DNA from: Flavobacteriales bacterium
GTDB lineage: Bacteria > Bacteroidota > Bacteroidia > Flavobacteriales_G > Salibacteraceae
Assembly: GCA_003499525.1 (NCBI GenBank)
Contig: DNTB01000086.1
Span: forward strand, 39,832-103,831
DNA length: 64,000 nucleotides
Direction: 5' to 3'
This document shows, one piece after another, positions 1 through 8,452 of the stretch. The translations under genes were made by a program, and so were the position numbers. Below the pieces are notes generated by a model. It worked only from the letters and a program-made list of their open reading frames with translations, was not told where the DNA came from and searched no databases. The number at the start of each line of letters is the position of its first letter. Position 1 is the first letter of the stretch.

Positions 1-2
1 TT

Positions 3-842
3 ATGAGGTGGAGAAAGGTTCCGCCCGGTATCATTATTCGTGCAATGATAGTAGGTACGAAAGCCGGATTGAGACTTGATTCTAATGACATGGAAGCACA
101 TTATCTGGCCGGAGGTCATGTTGAACAAGTCGTAAATGCTCTGGTTTCTGCTTCAAAGGCAAATATGGAATTGCCGTTTGAAATGGCCACCGCAATAGAT
201 CTTGCCGGCCGGGATGTTTTCTCGGCAGTTCAGATGTCGGTCAACCCTAAAGTAATTGAAACTCCGGCAGTTGCTGCAGTAGCTAAAGACGGTATTCAGC
301 TGATTGCAAAGGCAAGGGTGACGGTAAGGGCAAACCTGAAGCAATTGGTAGGTGGTGCAGGTGAAGAAACCATTCTTGCCAGAGTAGGTGAGGGTGTGGT
401 ATCATCAATAGGTTCTGCAGATTCACACAAAAAAGTACTTGAAAATCCGGATGTTATATCCAAAACAGTCTTAAAAAAAGGTTTGGACAGTGGAACAGCA
501 TTTACCATTCTATCTATTGATATTGCTGATGTAGACATCGGGAAAAATATCGGTGCTGTTTTACAGATGGATCAGGCAGATGCCGATAAGAACATTGCTC
601 AGGCAAAGGCTGAAGAGCGCAGAGCCATGGCCGTAGCTTCTGAGCAGGAAATGAAGGCCAAAGCTCAGGAAGCAAGGGCTAAAGTAATTTTAGCCGAGGC
701 TGAAATCCCTAAAGCAATGGCCGAAGCTTTTCGAAGTGGTAATCTGGGTATTATGGATTATTACAGGCTCAAAAACATTGAGGCCGATACCGGAATGAGG
801 CAGAGTATTTCCAACGATCCGGGAAAGGAGAAAAAAGAATAA
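3..842 (+). CDS. floA: Flotillin-like protein FloA, 5' end outside window
   Basis: FloA is a membrane-raft scaffold protein of the flotillin/SPFH type that helps organise membrane protein complexes. The visible part holds the conserved core: 'EAHYLAGGHVEQVVNAL', 'AIDLAGRDV', 'QMSVNPKVIETP', 'VGGAGEETILARVGEG' and 'DIADVDIGKNIGA', followed by an Ala/Glu/Lys-rich helix (roughly residues 190-245) and the 'SGNLGIMDYYRLKNIEADTGMR' type tail (described by key residues only). Typical FloA is about 330 residues; the N-terminal membrane hairpin is missing here, so the ATG at position 3 is almost certainly an internal methionine and the gene starts to the left of the window. A strong terminator follows. 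Family call is secure; cellular role is family knowledge. Confidence 0.93.
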   Translation: MRWRKVPPGIIIRAMIVGTKAGLRLDSNDMEAHYLAGGHVEQVVNALVSASKANMELPFEMATAIDLAGRDVFSAVQMSVNPKVIETPAVAAVAKDGIQLIAKARVTVRANLKQLVGGAGEETILARVGEGVVSSIGSADSHKKVLENPDVISKTVLKKGLDSGTAFTILSIDIADVDIGKNIGAVLQMDQADADKNIAQAKAEERRAMAVASEQEMKAKAQEARAKVILAEAEIPKAMAEAFRSGNLGIMDYYRLKNIEADTGMRQSISNDPGKEKKE

Positions 843-865
843 TTATAATTCTTAATCGAGAAGAA

Positions 866-898
866 GGTTCAATAGTTAAAACTATTGAACCTTTTTTT
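866..898 (+). terminator. Intrinsic terminator after floA
   Basis: A 12-bp AT-rich perfect stem (GGTTCAATAGTT/AACTATTGAACC, with a tight loop) is followed directly by seven T residues. It sits 24 bp after the floA stop codon. Confidence 0.9.
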
Positions 899-944
899 AT
901 TGGTCTAACGCAGTAATTCTGTTTTCTTTGATTAAAATTAGATT

Positions 945-1637
945 ATGAATTACCGTTCTGCTCTATTCGTTGTGCTCTTAATTACCGGCTTTTCGGCTGC
1001 AGCACAGGACTGCTATATGTTCATCCCTGGTGACACGATAACAATTTTAAAATACGATAACTTTAATAACAAAGACAAACTACTCAGTACGGCAGAGCGC
1101 TATGTCAAGGAAACACTTGATGATTCCCTTCAAAAGCTCTTTGAGGTAGTCACAGTGGTGAGAAGAACAAATGGAAAGGAGAAATATAGAAATCAAGTTT
1201 CCATGAGATGCAAGAATGGCGTTTTTTCTATAAATATGCGAGACTATCTAGATCAGGATCTTTTGGAGATACTTGCTGAATCTAAAACCACATTTAAGTC
1301 GAGCTGGGTAGTAATACCCGAACTACTGGATACAACCAAGATAATGCCGGATAATCTGCTAGAAATAACTTCTGTTGATGATGAATCAACACATCACTAC
1401 ACGTTGAGAATGAGGAATCGCCGCTTCAGAGGAGTTGAAAAAGTAATAACACCGGCTGGAGAATTTGTGGCTTACAAAATGAGCTATACCATGAACAGAA
1501 GAACTTTTGAATTGCAGCAAACCGAGGTTACTGAATGGATGGTGGAGGATATTGGCGTGATTAAGGCTGTTTTCTATGATACCGAAGGCAATCTGAGAGG
1601 GACTACCATGCTCAGCGAGATTGTAAAAAAGCAATAA
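945..1637 (+). CDS. Secreted TapB/DUF3108-like protein of unknown function
   Basis: The 230-residue product starts with a Sec signal peptide (hydrophobic residues 5-17, then 'AAAQ') and is probably periplasmic or outer-membrane associated. The C-terminal half, with 'TPAGEFVAYKMSYT' near residue 172 and 'EWMVEDIGVIKAVFYDTEGN' near 200, resembles the DUF3108/TapB type of beta-rich secreted proteins of Bacteroidota, in which a conserved 'aG.f..yk..y' strand precedes a 'GvvK...yd..G' strand. No catalytic motif is seen. It stands alone after the floA terminator and converges on uvrA with only 3 bp between the stops. The family link is by eye and moderate; function unknown. Confidence 0.75.
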   Translation: MNYRSALFVVLLITGFSAAAQDCYMFIPGDTITILKYDNFNNKDKLLSTAERYVKETLDDSLQKLFEVVTVVRRTNGKEKYRNQVSMRCKNGVFSINMRDYLDQDLLEILAESKTTFKSSWVVIPELLDTTKIMPDNLLEITSVDDESTHHYTLRMRNRRFRGVEKVITPAGEFVAYKMSYTMNRRTFELQQTEVTEWMVEDIGVIKAVFYDTEGNLRGTTMLSEIVKKQ

Positions 1638-1640
1638 GGC

Positions 1641-4481
1641 TCAACTTTTAACATTTAATTCTTTTCTCAGATACTGTGCAGTATAACTCTTTGACTTGAT
1701 AACCATTTCTTCTGGAGTTCCTTCAAATACTATTTCGCCACCTTCATTTCCTCCTTCGGGTCCAAGATCAACAATGTAATCAGCAGTTTTAATGATGTCC
1801 ATATTGTGCTCTATGATGATCACCGTATTCCCGAGCTCTACCAATGATTGAATTACATTCATCAAAATTCTAATGTCTTCAAAATGCAGCCCCGTAGAAG
1901 GCTCATCGAGAATGTACAAGGTGTTTCCTGTATTCTTTCTGGATAACTCTGAGGCCAGTTTTACCCTTTGCGCTTCACCGCCCGATAGAGTGGTGGAAGG
2001 CTGGCCAAGCGTTAAATACCCAAGCCCAACCTCATTCATAGTTTTGATCTTCTGAGCTATGGACGGAATATGCTCAAAAAAATCTGTTGCATCTTCAATC
2101 GTCATATTAAGGACATCGGCTATCGATTTTCCCTTATATCGAACATCTAAAGTTTCACGATTGTAGCGCTTGCCATTACAGGTTTCACATTCCACGTAAA
2201 CATCAGGTAGAAAATTCATCTCAATCACCTTTATTCCCGCTCCCTGACAAGTCTCGCAGCGCCCCCCTTTTACGTTGAATGAAAACCTTCCCGGTTTGTA
2301 ACCCCGTATCTTTGCCTCAGGTAATTGTGAGAATAATTGGCGAATGTCCGTAAATACCCCGGTGTATGTGGCAGGATTGGACCGGGGGGTGCGTCCAATG
2401 GGAGACTGATCGATGTCTATAACTTTATCTATGGCTTCCATACCATCTACCCCGAGGTGTGGCAATGGTCTTTTGCTGCTCCCGTAAAGAAATCGATTCA
2501 AAGTAGGGTACAGCGTTTCATTGATTAAGGTGCTTTTCCCACTTCCAGATACTCCAGTAACGCATACCAAAATTCCCAATGGTATATCAAGGTCCACATG
2601 TCTCAGGTTGTGCCCGTGCGCACCGTATATCCGCAGAAACTTCCCATTGCTTTTCCTTCGTTCGGCAGGAACTTCTATGACTTTTTTATGCGATAAGTAA
2701 TCTGCGGTAATTGTATTAAACTCATGCAGTCTATCTGGCTTTCCATAAGCGACAATCTCACCTCCATGCACTCCAGCTCCCGGCCCTATGTCAAGCACAA
2801 AATCAGATTGTTCGATCATGTCTCTGTCATGCTCTACTACTATTACAGAATTTCCCATATCACGCAGAGATTCAAGAGCATTAATTAACCTTTGATTATC
2901 CCTTTGATGAAGCCCAATACTCGGTTCATCCAGAATGTATAATACATCTACCAGTTTACTGCCTATTTGGGTAGCAAGCCTGATCCTTTGAGCCTCTCCG
3001 CCGGAAAGGGAAACAGAAGATCTATCCAGACTTAGGTAGTCTAGACCAACCTCCAATAGAAAATGCAATCGGTTTCTAATTTCTTTAATGACCTCCGTGC
3101 CAATAATTATCTGCTTTTCCGTTAAACGGTCCTCCAGATCTACAAACCATTTGTAAAGAGTCTTTACATCCATTGCAGACAGTTCTGCAATGTTGTGATG
3201 ATCGATCTTAAAAAACAGCGATTCTTTTCTTAGTCTGGAGCCCTGGCAAGACGGGCAATCCACTTTGTTCATGAAGCCCTCTGCCCATCGGGCAAAAGTG
3301 CGCGTGGGTCTTTCATTGTACTGGGCGGTAATCCAGTTAATGATGCCTTCGAAATCAACTTTTTTAGACTCGCTGAGTCCGATGGTGTCATTTTTAATGA
3401 TCAAGGTGTCTTTAGTACCGTAAAATAAGGCATGCAGACAATCATCAGAGAGCTCCTCAATAGGTGTATTTAATTCATAACCGAAGTATTTAACCAGGAC
3501 TTCAACCTGCTTGAAAATCCAATTGCTCTTATATTCACCAAGAGGAGCGATACCGCCACCCCTTATGGACTTTTTCTTGTTTGGTATTACTTTCTTTTCA
3601 TCAATTTCACTCACTTTACCCAAGCCGTTGCACCGGGAACAGGCACCGTATGGAGAGTTAAATGAGAATAGGTTTGGGGCAGGGTCATCGTATGAAATTC
3701 CTGAAGTAGGACACATTAGCTTGCTGCTAAAGAAACGTGCCTGTTTACCATTTTCATCGGATATCATAAAAGTTTCACCACCTTGCTTCATCGCTGTACG
3801 CATAGAATCCAAAATGCGATGTCTGGATTTCTCGTTAACTACGACCCGATCCACAACTATTTCGATGTCGTGTGTCTTGTAGCGGTCTAAGCGCATTCCA
3901 CTTGTAATGGATCTGATTTCCCCATCTATCCTGACTCTTACATAACCTCTTTTAGAAATATTCTCGAACAACTCTCGGTAATGACCTTTCCGTCCTTTAA
4001 CCACGGGAGAGAGGATAATGATCGTTTCATCCTTGTAGTCGCGAAACAAAATGTCCAGCATCTCCTCGGCAGAGTAGCGAACCATCTTTTCTCCCGTCTT
4101 GTAAGAAATTGCATCCGCGGTCCTTGCAAAAAGCAGTCGCAGGAAATCATAGACCTCGGTAATAGTTCCGACCGTAGATCTTGGACTTCGGTTTACAGTT
4201 TTTTGTTCTATGGAAATAACAGGGCTGAGCCCTACAATTTTATCTACATCAGGTCTTTCAAGATTTCCGAGGAAATTTCGGGCATAGGCCGAATAGCTTT
4301 CGATATATCGTCTCTGGCCTTCAGCGTAAATAGTATCAAATGCCAAAGATGACTTTCCACTGCCACTTAAGCCCGTTATTACCGCTAACTGGTGCATGGG
4401 GATTTCCACATCAATGTCCTTCAGGTTGTGCACCCGAGCGCCATAGACACCTAGTATTTGAGTTTTCTTTTCCTTAGCCAA
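1641..4481 (-). CDS. uvrA: Excinuclease ABC subunit UvrA
   Basis: UvrA is the damage-sensing ATPase of nucleotide excision repair; as a dimer it loads UvrB at lesions. At 946 residues it is full length. Seen: Walker A 'GLSGSGKSS' (37-45), first ABC signature 'LSGGEAQRIRLA', second Walker A 'GVSGSGKST' near 645, C-terminal zinc module with C-x2-C pairs 'CETC' and 'CETC' near 740-765, second signature 'LSGGEAQRVKLA'. The first zinc module is degenerate: 'CPTSG' near residue 255 has Ser where most UvrA have the second Cys ('CPxCG'), while the partner 'CSRC' is kept; I believe this is common in Bacteroidota. A TAATTTTG promoter box lies 23 bp upstream of the ATG. Confidence 0.98.
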   Translation of the reverse strand: MAKEKKTQILGVYGARVHNLKDIDVEIPMHQLAVITGLSGSGKSSLAFDTIYAEGQRRYIESYSAYARNFLGNLERPDVDKIVGLSPVISIEQKTVNRSPRSTVGTITEVYDFLRLLFARTADAISYKTGEKMVRYSAEEMLDILFRDYKDETIIILSPVVKGRKGHYRELFENISKRGYVRVRIDGEIRSITSGMRLDRYKTHDIEIVVDRVVVNEKSRHRILDSMRTAMKQGGETFMISDENGKQARFFSSKLMCPTSGISYDDPAPNLFSFNSPYGACSRCNGLGKVSEIDEKKVIPNKKKSIRGGGIAPLGEYKSNWIFKQVEVLVKYFGYELNTPIEELSDDCLHALFYGTKDTLIIKNDTIGLSESKKVDFEGIINWITAQYNERPTRTFARWAEGFMNKVDCPSCQGSRLRKESLFFKIDHHNIAELSAMDVKTLYKWFVDLEDRLTEKQIIIGTEVIKEIRNRLHFLLEVGLDYLSLDRSSVSLSGGEAQRIRLATQIGSKLVDVLYILDEPSIGLHQRDNQRLINALESLRDMGNSVIVVEHDRDMIEQSDFVLDIGPGAGVHGGEIVAYGKPDRLHEFNTITADYLSHKKVIEVPAERRKSNGKFLRIYGAHGHNLRHVDLDIPLGILVCVTGVSGSGKSTLINETLYPTLNRFLYGSSKRPLPHLGVDGMEAIDKVIDIDQSPIGRTPRSNPATYTGVFTDIRQLFSQLPEAKIRGYKPGRFSFNVKGGRCETCQGAGIKVIEMNFLPDVYVECETCNGKRYNRETLDVRYKGKSIADVLNMTIEDATDFFEHIPSIAQKIKTMNEVGLGYLTLGQPSTTLSGGEAQRVKLASELSRKNTGNTLYILDEPSTGLHFEDIRILMNVIQSLVELGNTVIIIEHNMDIIKTADYIVDLGPEGGNEGGEIVFEGTPEEMVIKSKSYTAQYLRKELNVKS

Positions 4482-4503
4482 TTCCTGTGAATTTGGAAAC
4501 CGA

Positions 4504-4511
4504 CAAAATTA
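4504..4511 (-). promoter_or_regulatory. Bacteroidota -7 promoter box of uvrA
   Basis: TAATTTTG on the minus strand matches the TAnnTTTG consensus; a start site about 7 bp downstream would give a leader of about 16 nt before the uvrA ATG. Confidence 0.6.
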
Positions 4512-4559
4512 GAGGGCTTTAAACAATCGTATCAACATATCTCCAGTTACTTGTTAACA

Positions 4560-4943
4560 TCAGATGTCCTTTTCTATCTCTTCCTTTTTCAATACTGGAA
4601 CTCTAAGAAGGACTACAAAGCCTATGATACCAATAATGCCAACCAACCATTTGACCCACAATACTTTAATAAATACAAAAACGGATAAGCTGACCATAGA
4701 CGTCATCATAATTATGGCGATGATCTTGGATTTTAGTGGCATGGCCCTGTGCTGTTCATAGTCTTTGATGAATTTACCCAGTACCTTATGATTCAATAGC
4801 CATTGATGTAATCGGTCATTACTTCGTACAAGCAATGCAGAAGCAATGAGCAGAAATACCGTCGTTGGCATTCCTGGGACAATTACGCCTATAATTCCAA
4901 GACCAATAAAGAAGAAGGCCAAAGCTACGAGGAGAATTTTCAT
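4560..4943 (-). CDS. YbaN/DUF454 family inner-membrane protein
   Basis: A 127-residue membrane protein of the DUF454 (YbaN) family. It shows the family's N-terminal hydrophobic hairpin around 'GLGIIGVIVPGMPTTVFLLIA' (key residues G-x-x-G-x-x-x-P-G-x-P-T-T-P/V-F), a central 'HKVLGKFIKDYEQHRAMPLKSK' stretch, and two further membrane segments near residues 72-112. The function of the family is not established. It lies upstream of uvrA in the same direction with a 78-bp gap that contains the uvrA promoter box, so it is probably a separate unit. Family call is confident. Confidence 0.88.
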   Translation of the reverse strand: MKILLVALAFFFIGLGIIGVIVPGMPTTVFLLIASALLVRSNDRLHQWLLNHKVLGKFIKDYEQHRAMPLKSKIIAIIMMTSMVSLSVFVFIKVLWVKWLVGIIGIIGFVVLLRVPVLKKEEIEKDI

Positions 4944-5337
4944 TCAAATTTTCTGAAATTAAGAACGCCCCTGACATCAGATTGTTCCTAAGCGATTCAA
5001 CTCAATTGCCCACGAAAGTATTCGTTTCAGATGTACTGATGTTATTGTGAATGGACAATCAAACAAGAGTTTATCAAGAACCGGAGGGCATCGAATAGTC
5101 TATTGCATGCTGCGTAAATACAACTGCCCTATCCATTAATCCTGATCATTCTTAGGTCTAAAATATGGGTAATGAGGAGTTTACCAATAAAAATATTTTA
5201 GTGTTCTAAATTGTTGTTTCTAATTGTAAAACTATTGTCATTTCCGAATTCCGTGATTTGAAGTTCAGCGCTTCTCATATTTAAAGAGGGTTAAATGGAG
5301 TATGTTTGGCAGCTTAAATGACAAAATATTTGGTAAC
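4944..5337. other. Intergenic region, no gene seen
   Basis: About 390 bp between the divergent ybaN-like gene and the M28 peptidase gene. I scanned all frames and saw only short random open stretches and AT-rich sequence near 5200-5240. It should hold both promoters, but no exact TAnnTTTG box is evident. Confidence 0.5.
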
Positions 5338-6567
5338 ATGAAGTCAATTAGCTTGACCGTAATAATGGCATTTGTTTTCGTATGTGGATGGGCACAGGTA
5401 GATCATATTATCCAAATGAAGGAGGATGTGAAATATCTGGCATCTGATAAACTTGAAGGACGTGAAACTGGAACTAAGAGCGAAAAGAAAGCGGCAAAGT
5501 ACATCTCGAAAAGAATGAAGAAACTGGGTATTATACCTGCCGGATTGGAGGGGAGTTACTATCAGGATTTCGAATTTAAACCCAAACCACACCCACATGC
5601 TGACTCGGCTGAAATGGCTGCGGTGGAACCCATTAGTGCCAGAAATGTGATAGGATATATCGATAACAATCAAAGCAACCTCGTAGTTATCGGTGCGCAC
5701 TATGATCACTTAGGATATGGAGCAGAAGGATCATTGTATAAGGGAGAACCTGCAATTCATAACGGCGCTGATGATAATGCCAGTGGAGTAGCATTGATGT
5801 TGGCGCTTGCAGGATATGCCCAGGATAATAAGGATGCTAACTACCTGTTCATTGCTTTTTCAGGAGAGGAAAAGGGCCTATGGGGTTCAAATTACTTTAT
5901 GAAGAATCCAACCATCGATACCTCCGAAATTAGCTACATGCTCAATTTTGATATGGTGGGAAGGTTGAATGAAGAGAAAAAGCTCGCCATCAATGGAGTC
6001 GGAACCTCGCCAGTTTTCATTAATGATTTACAGAATGCTAATTCAGACAGTACTTTCAAACTAATATTGAGCGAATCAGGTGTGGGCCCTTCAGATCATA
6101 CCTCATTTTATCTTAGAGGATACCCCGCACTTCACTTTTTCACTGGACAACACCCGGATTATCATAGACCTGCAGACGATTGGGAAAAACTCAATTATGA
6201 GGGGATGGATTTGCTTCGGGTTTATCTGGAGAAGTTAATGACTGAATTGAATAGTGAGCCAGATATTCCTTTTTCAAAAACCAAAGATGAGGAATCCAGA
6301 AAAGCACCTAAGTTCAGCGTAACCCTTGGGGTTGTACCCGATTATCTCTTTGACGGAGAGGGTATGCGCATTGATGGGGTAAGTGATGGCAAACCAGCTC
6401 AGAAAGCAGGAATAAAAGCCGGCGACATTGTAATAAGACTTGGAGAAACGGAAGTGACAGGAATGAGATCTTATATGACCGCTTTAGGAGCATTCAATAA
6501 AGGTGATCAAACTGAAGTGGAAATAATTCGCGATGAAGAGAAAATAGTCCTACCTCTTCAGTTTTAA
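5338..6567 (+). CDS. Secreted M28 zinc aminopeptidase with C-terminal PDZ domain
   Basis: A 409-residue M28 family metallopeptidase. An ATG at 5302 exists, but the ATG at 5338 puts a clean signal peptide ('SLTVIMAFVFVCGWAQ') at the N terminus, so I start there. Zinc and catalytic residues are all visible: 'GAHYDHLG' (His), 'NGADDNASG' (bridging Asp), 'FSGEEKGLWGS' (catalytic Glu-Glu), 'NFDMVGR' (Asp) and 'DYHRPADDW' (His). The last ~85 residues form a PDZ domain ('DGKPAQKAGIKAGDIVIRLG'), common in Bacteroidota M28 enzymes. It probably trims peptides in the periplasm or outside. Its stop shares one base with the next ATG (TAATG), so it is translationally coupled to the glycosylase gene. Confidence 0.93.
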   Translation: MKSISLTVIMAFVFVCGWAQVDHIIQMKEDVKYLASDKLEGRETGTKSEKKAAKYISKRMKKLGIIPAGLEGSYYQDFEFKPKPHPHADSAEMAAVEPISARNVIGYIDNNQSNLVVIGAHYDHLGYGAEGSLYKGEPAIHNGADDNASGVALMLALAGYAQDNKDANYLFIAFSGEEKGLWGSNYFMKNPTIDTSEISYMLNFDMVGRLNEEKKLAINGVGTSPVFINDLQNANSDSTFKLILSESGVGPSDHTSFYLRGYPALHFFTGQHPDYHRPADDWEKLNYEGMDLLRVYLEKLMTELNSEPDIPFSKTKDEESRKAPKFSVTLGVVPDYLFDGEGMRIDGVSDGKPAQKAGIKAGDIVIRLGETEVTGMRSYMTALGAFNKGDQTEVEIIRDEEKIVLPLQF

Positions 6568-7238
6568 TGGATTTGGTATCAGACAGAATCCTGAGATTCT
6601 ATAATTCTCTTGATATACCTAAGGGAATTCCTGATGATATTGAAGTTCTCAACCCTTTCAAAGAGTCTCGAGTTCAGAAGATTATAGAAGAATTTTATGC
6701 CAGGTTCTACAGTGATAGAAACAAAAGGGTCTTTCTAATTGGAATAAACCCGGGAAGGTTTGGCGCAGGAGTTACTGGCCTGCCATTTACCGACCCCATC
6801 CGGCTTCAATCTCTGTTGCCTAAATACCAAATCCCCGGGGGACGAGAGCTGTCCTCCGTTTTTATCTATGAACTCATTGAGGCTTTTGGAGGAGTTGATC
6901 AATTTTATAGTACTTTTTATTTTACTTCAGTAAGCCCTCTCGGATTTACATCCAAAGGCAAAAACCTGAACTACTATGATTCTCGCCCCTTGTTCGAGAG
7001 CATTAAGCCATGGATGATAGTTCAAATGGAAAAACAACTATATGGTTGGGGCGATAAATCCACAGCCGTGGTCATTGGAAAAGGAGACAACCTGAAACAT
7101 TTTAAAGCGTTAAATGAGCAAAATCGATGGTTTGGTGAGGTAGTCTCTATTCCTCACCCTCGATGGGTCATGCAATATCGACTAAAGAAAAAGGATCTTT
7201 ACATTCATGAAATTGTAAAGATCCTCAGTTCATTATAA
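6567..7238 (+). CDS. SMUG-like uracil-DNA glycosylase family protein
   Basis: A 223-residue protein with UDG-superfamily motifs. 'GINPGRFGAGVTGLPF' at residues 59-74 matches the SMUG-type motif I (GxNPGPFGMxQTGxPFG), which binds uracil and the catalytic water; 'PHPRW' near residue 196-200 corresponds to motif II (HPS in classical enzymes, here HPR). These features match the Bacteroidota family described as DUF4918/SMUG2-like. Expected role: removal of uracil or oxidised pyrimidines to start base excision repair. It is coupled to the M28 peptidase through a TAATG junction, although the two products have no obvious shared function. Family call strong, exact substrate unknown. Confidence 0.85.
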   Translation: MDLVSDRILRFYNSLDIPKGIPDDIEVLNPFKESRVQKIIEEFYARFYSDRNKRVFLIGINPGRFGAGVTGLPFTDPIRLQSLLPKYQIPGGRELSSVFIYELIEAFGGVDQFYSTFYFTSVSPLGFTSKGKNLNYYDSRPLFESIKPWMIVQMEKQLYGWGDKSTAVVIGKGDNLKHFKALNEQNRWFGEVVSIPHPRWVMQYRLKKKDLYIHEIVKILSSL

Positions 7239-7250
7239 TTCGTTCGAAGC

Positions 7251-7502
7251 CTAGTTTCGAATTGAAGCAAAAACCCGGGTTTCTTCTCTCAATTCGATGG
7301 AAAGTTCTTCATCTAACGATTTGGTTATATGATTGTACGTTTCAAAGTTGCCATTTCTTCGGGCACTCTCGCGTATCTCCACTAGCAACTTGACAGCTGC
7401 ATTGAAAATGGGGTCAATTCCGATCTTATCTTTTCCCCGCTTTAAAGTGTCAATAAGGAAATCTGGAACTGAAGAATCCAGCTCACTTTTGGATGAAGCC
7501 AT
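7251..7502 (-). CDS. Small hypothetical protein resembling a CysRS C-terminal tail
   Basis: An 83-residue protein if the ATG at 7502 ('MASSKSEL') is used; alternatives at 7526 and 7544 would overlap folE more. The reading frame overlaps the end of folE by 20 bp, so it is probably translated from the folE transcript. The stretch 'LLVEIRESARRNGNFETYNHI' followed by 'LSIELRE' looks like the last helical segment of cysteinyl-tRNA synthetase (LL.EIR.EAR...DF..SD.IRD.L...GI.L.D), and in many Flavobacteriales cysS lies right after folE. It has no catalytic part. It may be a CysS remnant or an independent small helical protein; the resemblance is by eye only. Confidence 0.6.
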   Translation of the reverse strand: MASSKSELDSSVPDFLIDTLKRGKDKIGIDPIFNAAVKLLVEIRESARRNGNFETYNHITKSLDEELSIELREETRVFASIRN

Positions 7503-8184
7503 TGTCAATGTATCGAAGGAATTCATTTTTGGTTTCGGGCTCATTGAATTTCCCGCTCATCTGGACTGTAACTGTGGTGGAATGCTCATCATTGATACCC
7601 CGACTTGTTACACACAAATGTTGAGCTTCGATCACCACGGCAACATGTTCAGTTTTCAATGCTTTTTTCAGCTCTTCCATGATCTGAATCGTAAGCCTTT
7701 CCTGAACCTGCGGTCTTCTGGAATAGTAATCTACAATTCGATTGAGTTTGGATAGACCAATGACTTGCCCAGTGGAAATATAGGCTACATGAGCTTTTCC
7801 AATTATAGGTAAGAAATGATGCTCACAAGTAGAATTCACTCTTATGTTTTTCTCCACCAGCATTTTGTCATAGTCGTACTTGTTTTCAAAAGTCGATACG
7901 CGCGGTTTGCTGTTTGGGTTAAGTCCGTAGAATATCTCTTTAACAAACATCTTAGCTACTCGATGAGGTGTTCCCTGCAGACTATCATCAGTCATATCGA
8001 GCCCTAGAATGTCCATTATTTTGGCGAAATGATATTCAATTTCCTTCTTTTTATCCTCGTCGCTCATGTCAAAAGCATCTCTTCTTAGGGGAGTGTCACT
8101 ATTGGTCATAACGTGATTATCACCAATGTCTTCATGTTGGTTTAGTTTGGCTCCCAGTTCAGATATTATTGAATCTGTTTTCAT
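7483..8184 (-). CDS. folE: GTP cyclohydrolase I
   Basis: FolE converts GTP to 7,8-dihydroneopterin triphosphate, first step of folate and pterin synthesis. The 233-residue product has the zinc/active-site motif 'CEHHFLPIIGKAHVAYI', 'LSKLNRIVDYYSRRPQVQERL' (key residues S-K-L-x-R-x-V-x-x-Y-x-R-R-P-Q-x-Q-E-R-L) and 'HLCVTSRGI'. About 45 N-terminal residues before 'DEDKKKEIEYHF' are variable. An upstream ATG at 8226 is in frame, but a TATCTTTG promoter box at 8231-8224 would start transcription near 8217, below that ATG, so 8184 is the likely start. Followed by an overlapping small ORF. Confidence 0.97.
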   Translation of the reverse strand: MKTDSIISELGAKLNQHEDIGDNHVMTNSDTPLRRDAFDMSDEDKKKEIEYHFAKIMDILGLDMTDDSLQGTPHRVAKMFVKEIFYGLNPNSKPRVSTFENKYDYDKMLVEKNIRVNSTCEHHFLPIIGKAHVAYISTGQVIGLSKLNRIVDYYSRRPQVQERLTIQIMEELKKALKTEHVAVVIEAQHLCVTSRGINDEHSTTVTVQMSGKFNEPETKNEFLRYIDNGFIQK

Positions 8185-8223
8185 TTTTTTCTCTCTGTTG
8201 AATCCTTTGCGGAAACAAGACCG

Positions 8224-8231
8224 CAAAGATA
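8224..8231 (-). promoter_or_regulatory. -7 promoter box of folE
   Basis: TATCTTTG on the minus strand is an exact TAnnTTTG match. It lies 39 bp above the chosen folE start and excludes the longer start at 8226. Confidence 0.65.
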
Positions 8232-8348
8232 GTTTAAGCTGTTAAACGCTTTCTCCACATAATTGTTTAATCCTTTGGAATATTATCATAGACATTTGCG
8301 GACAATGTTTTTTTAACCAATGTTTCTATTTTATTAAATATCTTTTTA

Positions 8349-8356
8349 CTTTTGTA
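8349..8356 (+). promoter_or_regulatory. -7 promoter box for candidate small RNA
   Basis: TACTTTTG on the plus strand exactly matches TAnnTTTG. No protein gene follows on this strand for about 1 kb, but a strong terminator lies 66 bp downstream. Confidence 0.55.
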
Positions 8357-8362
8357 TAGCGT

Positions 8363-8452
8363 GTTAATATCTTAACGGATATCGTCTATCAAGGGGTTGA
8401 AAGACGTGGTTAGTAGGTTTAAAGGGAGAAGAAATTCTCCCTTTCTTTTTTG
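8363..8452 (+). ncRNA. Candidate ~90-nt small RNA with own promoter and terminator
   Basis: A perfect -7 box (8349-8356) is followed by about 60 nt containing a small GTTAA-TATC-TTAAC hairpin (8364-8378 region) and then by a 10-bp perfect GC-containing stem AAAGGGAGAA / TTCTCCCTTT with a GAAA tetraloop and a CTTTTTT tail. There is no convincing coding frame inside. It sits between the divergent folE promoter and the far end of ndk. Seen: promoter box and terminator; inferred: that the stretch is transcribed as an independent RNA. It does not match any RNA family I recognise. Confidence 0.5.
8422..8452 (+). terminator. Intrinsic terminator of the small RNA candidate
   Basis: Perfect 10-bp stem, GAAA tetraloop (8432-8435), then CTTTTTT. 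One of the best terminators in the window although no plus-strand gene ends nearby. Confidence 0.85.

Noticed and set aside
5344..5709. 121-codon antisense frame within the M28 peptidase gene
   Set aside because: Shadow of a strongly supported gene, no motif, typical of antisense ORFs here.
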